Shown: piece after piece, positions 1 to 7,741 of the stretch | Numbering within the stretch: position 1 is the first letter of the stretch | How the letters are laid out: each line of letters starts with the position of its first letter | From: Paenibacillus_E sp052115445 | GTDB lineage: Bacteria; Bacillota; Bacilli; Paenibacillales; NBRC-103111 | NCBI RefSeq assembly: GCF_052115445.1 | Contig: NZ_JBFRGR010000001.1 | Location: 589,080-653,079, forward strand | DNA length: 64,000 nt | Direction of reading: 5' to 3' | Translations under genes and position numbers: made by a program | The notes under the pieces: generated by a model | What the model saw: only the letters and a program-made list of their open reading frames with translations | Told to the model about the DNA's origin: nothing | The model's database searches: none

Positions 1-74
1 AATCACTATATGGTTGACTGCTATTTTTTTCCCACCTAATTTATACCCGTTACCGTCGCATATTCAGAATCTTT

Positions 75-270
75 CATCTCCTAACGGACAAGAAAAACGT
101 TATTTGGCATGGAGTGAGACTTCCCTGAATCTAACGGACACGATTGCCTTTATTTGCACCTAATAATAGGAAATAAGCAAAATTCTAGTGAATAGCGACG
201 TTTGTGTCCGTTAGAATTTCAAAAACACTGATTTGGAGCAAATAAGGCCAGTTGAGTCCGTTACGAACAA
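75..270. repeat. Inverted cluster of four 10-base intergenic repeats
   Basis: The 454-base gap before the first gene holds CTAACGGACA at 81-90 and 131-140, and the reverse-complement forms TGTCCGTTAG at 205-214 and AGTCCGTTAC at 255-264. Both pairs are spaced exactly 50 bases apart. Each copy is followed, reading outward from the repeat, by a loosely shared tail containing TTATTTG or a variant. The layout is two direct copies facing two inverted copies. No ORF crosses it. It resembles a dispersed non-coding repeat of the genome; its function is unknown. Confidence 0.7.
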
Positions 271-454
271 AAAACCGTTCCCCTGCATCACTCCAATGAG
301 CGCTATGCAATGAAACGGTGTGTGCTTCACTCCGTCGATCTCCATTCTCTAGGTGAACATACATCCAGTTCTATATTCGGATATGCTGCTGTTTTCCTTT
401 TTTCAAAAAAGTTATACTTAATCATATGAATCCCCTAAAAGGAGTGATCCATCC

Positions 455-1282
455 TTGCAGTATGAGCGCCTGCCCCTAGCTGCCGGCTACACGATCCAAG
501 AGAAATACGCCCAATTCACCGACCATGATTTACATATGCACGATGCTCTCGAGGTCAGTATAGCGCTGGACCAAGGGATGAAATACAAGATCGGAGATGC
601 GTGCTATTATGCAGGTCCAGGGGATATCTTCCTGCTGCGTCCCTTCGAGCCGCATTCGAATCTAACCCAAGAGGAGGGGCAGCCCAGTCGTTGGATCATG
701 CTGCTTTTCTCTCCTTCTTTCGTTGGGGTCATGCCCCGAGGTTCCAGTTTGCTTACACCTTTTTACATGACGAATACTTCACCACTCATTCCAGCGGATT
801 CGGATTACGCTCAATCGGTAAAAAGACTGGCCCTTGAAGCGCTCGAGGAAGCGAAGCACTCGCTCCCCGGATGGGAACTTCAGCAGCAAACCTTGATGAT
901 CCAAATGCTTGTTCATATGCAGAGGTACTATTTGATGCATAACCGCGATCAACTACTAGAGGATTCCTCCGCGCAGGGCATTATCCAGGCAATTGACTAT
1001 CTCATGGCGCATTGGGCAGAAGAGTTGGATATGGACATTGTGATTGAACAATCGCACCTCAAGAAAACGTGGTTCTATACCAAATTCAGGGAAGTGACGG
1101 GATTAACTCCGAATGAATTTATCATTCGGTTACGTCTTCAATATGCCGGTCATATGCTTCAATCGACAGCGAAATCCATTACGCACATCGCCCTAACTTG
1201 TGGCTTCGGATCAGCGAGTTATTTTAATAAAGTATTCAAAGAGCTCCATCACTTGACTCCGAGGGAATATCGCAAGCGTTGA
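455..1282 (+). CDS. AraC family transcriptional regulator with N-terminal cupin-like sensor domain
   Basis: A 275-aa cytoplasmic DNA-binding regulator. The N-terminal half (about residues 10-150) has the cupin pattern of sugar-sensing AraC proteins (HMHDALEVS, GDIFLLRPFEPH). The C-terminal 100 residues carry the two helix-turn-helix motifs, ending in the usual signature (CGFGSASYFNKVFKELHHLT, then PREYRKR). The start is TTG at 455, because AAGGAGTG lies 8 bases upstream and no better start is present. A possible -10 TATACT lies at 413-418 with a poor -35, and a perfect palindrome CTTTTTTCAAAAAAG lies at 397-411. It converges on the dioxygenase gene. The target is unknown; the nearby dioxygenase and GH43 genes are plausible. 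Confidence 0.9.
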   Translation: MQYERLPLAAGYTIQEKYAQFTDHDLHMHDALEVSIALDQGMKYKIGDACYYAGPGDIFLLRPFEPHSNLTQEEGQPSRWIMLLFSPSFVGVMPRGSSLLTPFYMTNTSPLIPADSDYAQSVKRLALEALEEAKHSLPGWELQQQTLMIQMLVHMQRYYLMHNRDQLLEDSSAQGIIQAIDYLMAHWAEELDMDIVIEQSHLKKTWFYTKFREVTGLTPNEFIIRLRLQYAGHMLQSTAKSITHIALTCGFGSASYFNKVFKELHHLTPREYRKR

Positions 1283-1304
1283 ACCCTTGTCGTACCCACT
1301 CCGT

Positions 1305-2009
1305 CTAGAGTTGGTATCCTGATAGCTGTACGCGGTCTTCCAGCAACTTGCCCGTCTTCGCGTAACGGCAGTTCACCGCTCCAACTTGGAAAGCATAGGC
1401 ACGTCTTGGTCTATCCGTATGATTCATTTTACTGTGGTGGAGCGTTTCGCGATGGAAAAATACCGCATCCCCCGGTGCCATCGGATGGCATGGCGTTCCG
1501 TTGGCAGGCTCATCTGCTCGTTTATGCCCCTCTTCTGTATTGAGATTTGGTTGTCGACCTAGAAGATGGGAACCAGGCGCGAGCCAAAGTCCCGCATTCT
1601 CCTGCGAGATATGATCAAGTGCAATAAAACCATTCAGCATGTGACCAAGAATATGTGTGTATTGATTATCCTGGTGCCACTCGAGTCCCTTCCCCTGCGG
1701 ATCCACAACGGCATACATCCCCATCCACAGCTTGACCTCATCGCCCAAAATTCGTTCAAACACACCAACGACATCCTGATTCGTCAGAAAGCTTGTTGTT
1801 TCAGGATAAGCAGCTTTCTCTTTGGCGATGTCGATAATTGCATGACTTTTCCACTGCCCGTCGCCTAGCGTATTCGCGAACACGGCATTCTCATTGTTGA
1901 TCGCTTCCACGGTCTCCGCAGTTATAAATCCTGGTGCGTAAAAGTATCCCTCCCGATAAAACTGGTTGATCATTTCCTCTGTTAATTGAAAGTTCGTAAC
2001 TCGTGACAT
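1305..2009 (-). CDS. Phytanoyl-CoA dioxygenase (PhyH) family protein
   Basis: A 234-aa non-heme Fe(II)/2-oxoglutarate dioxygenase. The iron-binding facial triad is visible: His112 and Asp114 in the motif WHQDNQY, and a distal His near 191 in TLHHSKMNHT, followed by arginines (RPRR) that would hold 2-oxoglutarate. Length is slightly under the family's usual 250-300 aa. The family hydroxylates varied small molecules, so the substrate cannot be read from sequence. It is expressed as a single gene, convergent with the AraC gene and separated from GH43 upstream by a 400-base gap with a terminator-like hairpin. A role in secondary or sugar-derived metabolite oxidation is inference only. Confidence 0.85.
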   Translation of the reverse strand: MSRVTNFQLTEEMINQFYREGYFYAPGFITAETVEAINNENAVFANTLGDGQWKSHAIIDIAKEKAAYPETTSFLTNQDVVGVFERILGDEVKLWMGMYAVVDPQGKGLEWHQDNQYTHILGHMLNGFIALDHISQENAGLWLAPGSHLLGRQPNLNTEEGHKRADEPANGTPCHPMAPGDAVFFHRETLHHSKMNHTDRPRRAYAFQVGAVNCRYAKTGKLLEDRVQLSGYQL

Positions 2010-2150
2010 CGCGACTGCCTCCTTAAGATCCCTTGATTACTTCCCTTCCATCGTACTGAATTTAACGTGAAATTTCTTGCATTTACGAGAGTGAGAATTA
2101 GCAATTTTGTTCAGTGGCGGCATGTTTCATGACTCATGAGAAAGAGAAAT

Positions 2151-2175
2151 TGCCGCAGATTAGTGATCTGCGGCA
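2151..2175 (-). terminator. Probable terminator hairpin behind the GH43 gene
   Basis: Perfect 10-base arms TGCCGCAGAT and ATCTGCGGCA with a 5-base loop. On the minus strand it is followed by a T-rich stretch (ATTTCTCTTTC). It lies between GH43 and the dioxygenase gene, so it likely ends GH43 transcription and isolates the dioxygenase. Confidence 0.6.
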
Positions 2176-2208
2176 GTTGTATGGAGCATTTGTATCTATC
2201 AGCTGCAT

Positions 2209-2392
2209 TAGATGGAAAAAGTACATCTATTTCCGTGTTTCCTTCCCTGTTTTATGAAATAACTGGAAAACATACAGCTAAAATCAATCATTCTCGTCAA
2301 TTGTAGCCGAAACACGAAAATTAGATGGAGCTTTTCCAGTTAAAATCCAATCTAGTTCAAATTGAGTTGAAATAACTGGATATTTTCCATTT
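2209..2392. repeat. Dispersed intergenic repeat of the AACTGGAAAA / TTAGATGGA type
   Basis: This part of the 399-base gap repeats related words: GATGGAAAAA (2211), AACTGGAAAA plus CATACAGCTA (2261-2280), TTAGATGGAG plus CTTTTCCAGT (2321-2340), and AACTGGATATTTTCCAT (2374-2390). The same words occur in the gaps near 22.6, 30.0 and 63.8 kb. No ORF is present. Confidence 0.65.
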
Positions 2393-2408
2393 ATTTACGA
2401 AAACTGCT

Positions 2409-3296
2409 TTACTCAGCCGGTTTAGCGAGTTGAATCATCCCTTTGTTTACCTCGATGGGCCACATAACTGGACGCTCCAATGGATGCTTGTTCGGCTGAT
2501 GAATGGTCAACTGGAGCGTACCGTCAAATTTGTGAAATATCATGCCGTGTCCGCCATCGCGGATATCCAGCGGTTCCGCATCTTGTATCCAAGGTCCGGT
2601 CACCTTACCTGAGGACGAGCGGGCTAAGCCCATCGTATACCCATTTACCCCAGTCGTCGACCAGAGCATGACAAGTTCGCCATTCGGCATTCGGTGTAGA
2701 TAAGGGCCATCCGTGACATAGTTGCTTGACTGCTCGCCAAAACCAACTGACCATGGAGCCTCCGAGGCACGGAATAAAAGGATCGGCTCGGAAACGGCTT
2801 TCTGAAGATCCGCCTGCAGCTGAACCGCGTACATCTCTCCATCCTTCACTTCCAGCCACTCCCGGCAGAAAATCATCCATGGAGTCCCCGATTCATCCTC
2901 GTACAGCGTGCCGTCCAAGCATTCCCAATCCCGAGGCGTAAGCGTATCACCCGCAGGTTCGAATGGCCCCAGCGGCGTATCGGCGATCAGCAAACAGGTA
3001 GCTCTGCATCGATTGTCGGCTTTGAAGCTGGCCAGCGTATAATAGCGCCCGTCACGCGCATAGACCTCCGGAGCCCAGTAGTGTTTATTTGACCAGAAGT
3101 CAGGCGATGGACGGAAAGCCTGAAATGGTCCTTCCCATCCAGCTAAATCCTCACTGACATACACATCAAATCCGATTGCTGGACCTTCCCACACATTTTG
3201 CCCAGTAGAACCGTACAAATAATATTTGCCGTTCGTCTGATCAACTAAGACATACGGATCGCGGAAATGAATGTCGCTTAACTGTAGTAGACTCAT
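2409..3296 (-). CDS. Glycoside hydrolase family 43 protein (arabinosidase/xylosidase-like)
   Basis: A 295-aa single-domain five-bladed beta-propeller enzyme. The catalytic base Asp13 sits in HFRDPYV. A blade motif WAPEVY and the pKa-modulating Asp in ECLDGTLYEDE are present, and the C-terminal GGHGMIF motif carries the conserved His. The segment usually carrying the general acid Glu (EGP) reads TDGPYLHR here, so the acid must be confirmed by alignment. There is no signal peptide, so it acts in the cytosol on imported oligosaccharides, probably removing arabinose or xylose. It is transcribed alone. Family assignment is firm; substrate specificity is not. Confidence 0.88.
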   Translation of the reverse strand: MSLLQLSDIHFRDPYVLVDQTNGKYYLYGSTGQNVWEGPAIGFDVYVSEDLAGWEGPFQAFRPSPDFWSNKHYWAPEVYARDGRYYTLASFKADNRCRATCLLIADTPLGPFEPAGDTLTPRDWECLDGTLYEDESGTPWMIFCREWLEVKDGEMYAVQLQADLQKAVSEPILLFRASEAPWSVGFGEQSSNYVTDGPYLHRMPNGELVMLWSTTGVNGYTMGLARSSSGKVTGPWIQDAEPLDIRDGGHGMIFHKFDGTLQLTIHQPNKHPLERPVMWPIEVNKGMIQLAKPAE

Positions 3297-3360
3297 AACT
3301 AGTAATCCTCCAGCGGTTATTTCCCTTCATTATAGGGGGATCAGCGATTAAACAGCAACA

Positions 3361-4284
3361 TTACTTCACATCGACCACAATGGAAGGCAGCAATCGTCCG
3401 TGTACGTACGGCAGTAAACGCCAACGACCTTTTTCCGGGAGCATCATCAGGGTAGGAAGATGTCGGTCAGCACCATTGTTTGCTGGCCCTAAGGCGTTAG
3501 CTGATGCCGAGAGATTAGATGAAAATACTTCGACAAATGAATTCGTTCCTTCTTTTACGGCATAAACTTGGAATGGCCCAGCAAGCTCTTCATCCGTCCC
3601 CCAGAAATGCCACATATATTTCTGATTTCTTCCAGCTATAAATCCAGCATCAATAAAGCCAATCTGTTTCGCAATACCGCGCATCCAATAATTCCCTGAT
3701 TGAAACATCGGACTTAGCTCCCAAGATGGTGTTTCCAAATTTACGATTACATGTCCGAATAACTGATCGTCTAATTTCACGTCTAGTCGCCACATGCCTT
3801 CAAGGGGAAGCGTAAATCGGGTCGTATACCTTTCAAGGCTAAGATACCCAGGGCTAGGTGTTTCAATTTTCTCAGAAGCGACCGTTTCACTTCTTCCAGT
3901 TTGTAGCTGTACAGCCTGAATAGTTAACGTTTTACCTATAAAGGTCTCCATTGCAGCTTCAAAATGAAACATATACCCATTCATTTCTCCAGCCCTCGCG
4001 TTAGGCTCAGGAGCTACATAAAAAATCAGACGCCCCTGCTCATAGTAAGCTTTCTGCTCATGGATATTTGCATATTCGGGACTTGGCCCACCTACGAAAC
4101 CAAACACAATCACAATAACTAGAATCATCATAGTTGCCGCCCCAAATTTATATCGTTGTTTGGAGGAATCACTCGTTTCAGTGACACGATGAAGGACACG
4201 ATTTGTGAGTTTCTTTGTAAAATGTCGATCTTCAAAAGGCGAATCTGCCATTCGCTTTGCCCAGGCAGGCTTTTCATCATTCAT
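3361..4284 (-). CDS. Membrane protein of DUF4871 type, probable partner of the adjacent ECF sigma factor
   Basis: A 307-aa protein with a cytoplasmic N-terminus of about 45 residues (AWAKRMADSPFEDRHFT), one membrane helix near residues 48-66, and a large outer domain. The outer part contains FIAGRNQKYMWHFWG and GPANNGAD, which resemble DUF4871 proteins, with a final beta-rich segment. It starts 3 bases after the sigma gene stop, with AGGAGG inside the sigma gene end, so the two are translationally coupled. Gene order and topology suggest an anti-sigma factor or signal sensor. No zinc-binding HxxxCxxC anti-sigma motif is present. The anti-sigma role is inferred. Confidence 0.7.
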   Translation of the reverse strand: MNDEKPAWAKRMADSPFEDRHFTKKLTNRVLHRVTETSDSSKQRYKFGAATMMILVIVIVFGFVGGPSPEYANIHEQKAYYEQGRLIFYVAPEPNARAGEMNGYMFHFEAAMETFIGKTLTIQAVQLQTGRSETVASEKIETPSPGYLSLERYTTRFTLPLEGMWRLDVKLDDQLFGHVIVNLETPSWELSPMFQSGNYWMRGIAKQIGFIDAGFIAGRNQKYMWHFWGTDEELAGPFQVYAVKEGTNSFVEVFSSNLSASANALGPANNGADRHLPTLMMLPEKGRWRLLPYVHGRLLPSIVVDVK

Positions 4285-4287
4285 CCC

Positions 4288-4839
4288 CTACACCTCCTCC
4301 TTGTTATAGGTAACTAACGCATTCATCTTTTTCTTGGCCCGATTTAATCTTGATTTGATGGTACCAACCGAGACATGCAATAGCTTGGCAATTTCAATCA
4401 TTTTGAGTCCATAATGATAATCCAGAATAAGCACTTCCCGATATTTACGAGGTAATGTCATCACCAAGTCCCAGAGATCACGTGTGTCATTCCGATCGAA
4501 AACAACCTGCTCCGCAGCTGGCGAGCTGCCCGTCGAGATGAACCGATCCGTCAAAGTTACTTTTCGAAAGAATGCCCCTTGCAGGTAATGGAGTGATTTA
4601 TTTCTTGTGATTGTAAGCAGCCAACTCTTCACAGAGCAATCCCCGCGAAACGCATACATCCCAGTAAATGCCGCAAGAAATACGTCTTGGGATATATCGT
4701 CTGCCACATGAGAACGGCGTGTTAAGAAAAAGGCAAAGTTCCATACATCATCCCCGAACTCTTCCATTAAGTCTCGTAGTACAAGCTCCCGGTCATACCC
4801 TTGAGCCAAATATTTTAAATACTCGAAATCGTTCGCCAC
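4288..4839 (-). CDS. RNA polymerase sigma factor, ECF (sigma-70 group IV) family
   Basis: A 183-aa sigma factor with region 2 at about residues 22-90 (DDISQDVFLAAF, then WLLTITRNKSLHYL) and region 4 at about 125-175 (LPRKYREVLILDYHYGLK, then the helix-turn-helix MIEIAKLLHVSVGTIKSRL). The length is normal for ECF factors. The start is GTG at 4839, preceded by GAGGTGAG. It forms a two-gene unit with the membrane protein downstream. Such pairs usually autoregulate and respond to envelope stress; the regulon here is unknown. Confidence 0.92.
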   Translation of the reverse strand: MANDFEYLKYLAQGYDRELVLRDLMEEFGDDVWNFAFFLTRRSHVADDISQDVFLAAFTGMYAFRGDCSVKSWLLTITRNKSLHYLQGAFFRKVTLTDRFISTGSSPAAEQVVFDRNDTRDLWDLVMTLPRKYREVLILDYHYGLKMIEIAKLLHVSVGTIKSRLNRAKKKMNALVTYNKEEV

Positions 4840-4892
4840 GCGCTCACCTCAACTAATAAGACCGTACAACCCGGAAAAGGTTCCTTATTGTG

Positions 4893-4932
4893 GAAAAAAA
4901 ATAGCTCCAGACCTATATAAAGTCTAGAGCTA
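4893..4932 (-). terminator. Rho-independent terminator after the acetyltransferase gene
   Basis: The arms TAGCTC-AGAC and GTCT-GAGCTA (one mismatch each side) are followed on the minus strand by eight T residues. It sits 28 bases past the acetyltransferase stop. Confidence 0.85.
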
Positions 4933-4959
4933 CCGCATTACCGTTCAAGTATTATTCTT

Positions 4960-5511
4960 TTACACGTCCAAATAATCCTCAGCCAACATAGCAAACAACA
5001 CGTGATCCTCACGTACGCCATTAATTTCCAACAACTTGCGTGCCAGCCCTTCTTGCTTGAAGCCTGCTTTTTCCAACACACGCATCGACCCCACATTACG
5101 CGGCATGACACCTGCTTCTACACGTAGTAATCCTATTTCTTCAAACGCGAATTTCATGATCAGTTGAATCGCTTTTGTCATGTACCCTTTTCCATTATGC
5201 GCCTGGTCCATGCTATAACCGAGAATGCACTTCTGATGTGGCCCACGTTGGACTTCAAAAAGCGAAATATCACCAATAAGTTGATCCGTTTCCGTTAGAA
5301 AAATGCCGAAAGCGTAACGCTTATCTTCTTCTCTTTGTTTGATCCCGTTTTCAATGCCCTTCTCTTGTACTTCTTTTGTATAAACAGATTCATTGCGCTT
5401 AGGACTAACGCCCTCGAATAATTCACGATTACGCAGCATGAGGTTCAGCATATCATCAGTGTCACTTACATCCAGAAACCGGATGTAGACTCTACCATTA
5501 TTGTCATTCAT
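4960..5511 (-). CDS. GNAT family N-acetyltransferase, RimJ/RimL type
   Basis: A 183-aa acetyl-CoA-dependent acetyltransferase. It has the RimJ/RimL layout: GDISLFEVQRGPHQKCILGY in the middle, the acetyl-CoA loop region near NGKGYMTKAIQ, and the C-terminal NVGSMRVLEKAGFKQEGLAR motif. I chose ATG at 5511 over the ATG three codons upstream, because the sequence AAAGGATGG overlaps the upstream ATG and gives correct spacing only to 5511. It is a single gene with its own terminator. The substrate could be a ribosomal protein N-terminus, an antibiotic or a small amine. Confidence 0.88.
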   Translation of the reverse strand: MNDNNGRVYIRFLDVSDTDDMLNLMLRNRELFEGVSPKRNESVYTKEVQEKGIENGIKQREEDKRYAFGIFLTETDQLIGDISLFEVQRGPHQKCILGYSMDQAHNGKGYMTKAIQLIMKFAFEEIGLLRVEAGVMPRNVGSMRVLEKAGFKQEGLARKLLEINGVREDHVLFAMLAEDYLDV

Positions 5512-5576
5512 GAATACCATCCTTTATCTAGAAGTCCTGTTATTATACGTCGGAATAAAGAATGGTTCAAATCACG

Positions 5577-7667
5577 CTATTTTTGTTTAAGAAAATAGTG
5601 CTGTAATTGGTTAGCGAGCTCATCATCCGAAAGGGGATTCCTGTGTGTGTTTTCCAAGTAAATATATTTCTCCGTTTCTGGCATAAGGTATTCTTTGTAC
5701 CAGTGGAAAAAGTCTGGACTATCCCCCTGCATACGCAGGAATCTGCGCAGTGTATCTATATTAGTAACGGTACTCGCGATATTCGTTAACCAATCGGCAC
5801 GATAGAAATTCGCCCATTTGCCATGCTCTGCCAAGCGAAGTGCCTGTAAACCTTTGTCGTAACACCACATGGATTGTGAAGCAAATACGAAGGCTTGCGC
5901 ATATTGTTCGCTCCGAGCAGCTACATAGGAACGGCAGAGCCATAGCAATCCTTCCGAACCTGTCTGGTGAATGACACCTGGCAGCCACAAATGGTCAATA
6001 GCTCGCTGTTTGTCCTCACCATCCAATTTGCTAAGCAGCTCCTCACATGCCTTGACCCACTTGGACCAAGAAGCATGTCCCTCTTCAGCTCGCTGTTCAA
6101 ACCATTGTATTTGCTCAGCGAAACTACCTTCTCCCGTCGCCCACAGCAAGCCACGATCCGCTTCATTTGTACGCCCTTGCAGCCAATGACCGATCAATCT
6201 TCTCGCAGGATGATTATAAAACTCGTCTCCAGCCAGATCATCAGCATGAGGCCCATATGCAATGGAGGCATCTGTATACGTGCGATACAAACCAGCAATT
6301 TCTTCCTGATGACTTGGGTAATAGCGACTAACAAATGCCTGTAAATGAGTCTCGACATCCATCGTTCCTTGAAGCCACAGCTCACGAACAAGATCTAGCA
6401 AATACACGTGCTGACGAATATTCCCGCAATTGAGCAGGAGATAATCGGTACATCCCGCTTCAAAAGCGCTCTCCAGTTCCTCCTTCACAAAGGCAGCCGA
6501 ACCCTGAAACATCGTCAAATGATTCGATGCTTGAAGATCATGGAAGGTCACGTGGTAATAGATACCATGCTGACCACCATCATCCGCAGCAGGCAGCGCT
6601 CGCATCCGCACATTCAAATTCCCGTGCCGACGAGACACCATTTTGCCATACCCATTATCCGCCCAAATTTTGATCACATCATGAGGCAATTCAATATAAC
6701 CGTCTTTATATAGCTCTGCAATCTCACCGTACAAAGCTACACAATAGACGGGGTTATCAACGGCTTCCTTAATCATCTCGTATTGGCGATATATGACGCG
6801 GGAAATCATTTCCCCACGCTTTGTTGGTGTATCAAAGGATGGATCATTCTCCCAAAAAGGCTTATCCCCCTGCCCTCTGAATGAGAGCACCCACAGAATG
6901 TTTTGATTCTTTTGCTTCTCAATGGCTTTCAGCCATAACTTTTCAAATAATTCAGGGGCCTCCTTGTAGCTGGCCGATCTGCCAGTATAAGCTCTTAGGA
7001 ACATTTCTGCGCCCAAAGGCTCCGCGTGATGATGGGTAATCCACAACCCCATTTCTGCTGCTAGCTCTAAATGAATACCTGTCTTCGGTAGATCCGTCCC
7101 CGGAATCACCATATTTCCACCACAGCGAAGCAGCGCTTCAAAAACGGGCAGCCATACTTCACGCGAAGGTGGGTACGTCTCTTTCCATCCTATGAGACAT
7201 ACCTCATCGTTGACGAACCACCCGCGGAATCTCACTTTAGCTACAGGTGAGTTATAGGGTTCGCAATTCACTTCTATCGTAGTGCATTTCTGAATCGGCT
7301 GATCCATCCAATACCAGAATGGATGAATGCCTAGAATCGTTTCACTCACATGCAAGATACCGTAAACGAGCCCCAAGTCATCATTAGCAACGACATGTAA
7401 TTGCAACTTCTCACCATCGTGCGTATATCGTAGAGCAAATGCTTCCGTATGCATCGCACAGCTATCATGCTCAGACGCATAACGAATGACAATCTCTGCA
7501 TGTGCGGGTTCATTTACTAGAATTGGTTCCGTACCGAGCACATGTAGGATATCTCTAGTAAGCATATTTAAGGCATGACGAACTGGCATTCCCAATCGAT
7601 CTGGCGGACAAATAGAAAGCCTTCCCTCCAGCCGTAACGTTGATTTACTATTCACATTTATATGCAA
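5577..7667 (-). CDS. Glycoside hydrolase family 115 (xylan alpha-1,2-glucuronidase)
   Basis: A 696-aa cytosolic enzyme expected to remove (4-O-methyl)glucuronic acid from xylan or xylo-oligosaccharides. Recognisable GH115 segments are GIHPFWYWMD near residue 120, RGWFVNDE near 150, and GGNMVIPGTD near 185. It lacks a signal peptide and is shorter than many GH115 enzymes, so a C-terminal module is probably absent. I place the start at TTG 7667, with AGGGGTG six bases upstream. The ATG at 7697 lies in the 3' arm of a terminator-like hairpin and has no ribosome site. It is the last gene of the permease, kinase, regulator and binding-protein cluster, which therefore probably imports glucuronoxylan fragments. 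Confidence 0.85.
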   Translation of the reverse strand: MHINVNSKSTLRLEGRLSICPPDRLGMPVRHALNMLTRDILHVLGTEPILVNEPAHAEIVIRYASEHDSCAMHTEAFALRYTHDGEKLQLHVVANDDLGLVYGILHVSETILGIHPFWYWMDQPIQKCTTIEVNCEPYNSPVAKVRFRGWFVNDEVCLIGWKETYPPSREVWLPVFEALLRCGGNMVIPGTDLPKTGIHLELAAEMGLWITHHHAEPLGAEMFLRAYTGRSASYKEAPELFEKLWLKAIEKQKNQNILWVLSFRGQGDKPFWENDPSFDTPTKRGEMISRVIYRQYEMIKEAVDNPVYCVALYGEIAELYKDGYIELPHDVIKIWADNGYGKMVSRRHGNLNVRMRALPAADDGGQHGIYYHVTFHDLQASNHLTMFQGSAAFVKEELESAFEAGCTDYLLLNCGNIRQHVYLLDLVRELWLQGTMDVETHLQAFVSRYYPSHQEEIAGLYRTYTDASIAYGPHADDLAGDEFYNHPARRLIGHWLQGRTNEADRGLLWATGEGSFAEQIQWFEQRAEEGHASWSKWVKACEELLSKLDGEDKQRAIDHLWLPGVIHQTGSEGLLWLCRSYVAARSEQYAQAFVFASQSMWCYDKGLQALRLAEHGKWANFYRADWLTNIASTVTNIDTLRRFLRMQGDSPDFFHWYKEYLMPETEKYIYLENTHRNPLSDDELANQLQHYFLKQK

Positions 7668-7683
7668 GTCTACACCCCTATCG

Positions 7684-7730
7684 AAGGAAAAAATCATGGC
7701 GCGTCCTAAGAAGCGACAACGCCATGATTC
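7684..7730 (-). terminator. Terminator or intercistronic hairpin overlapping the apparent GH115 start
   Basis: Perfect 10-base arms AATCATGGCG (7692-7701) and CGCCATGATT (7720-7729) with an 18-base loop, followed on the minus strand by TTTTTT. It sits 12 bases past the binding-protein stop. The 3' arm and T-run read ATG ATT TTT in the GH115 frame, which makes the upstream ATG look like a false start. Partial termination here would keep binding-protein mRNA above GH115 mRNA. Confidence 0.75.
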
Positions 7731-7741
7731 TATGCCATCTA

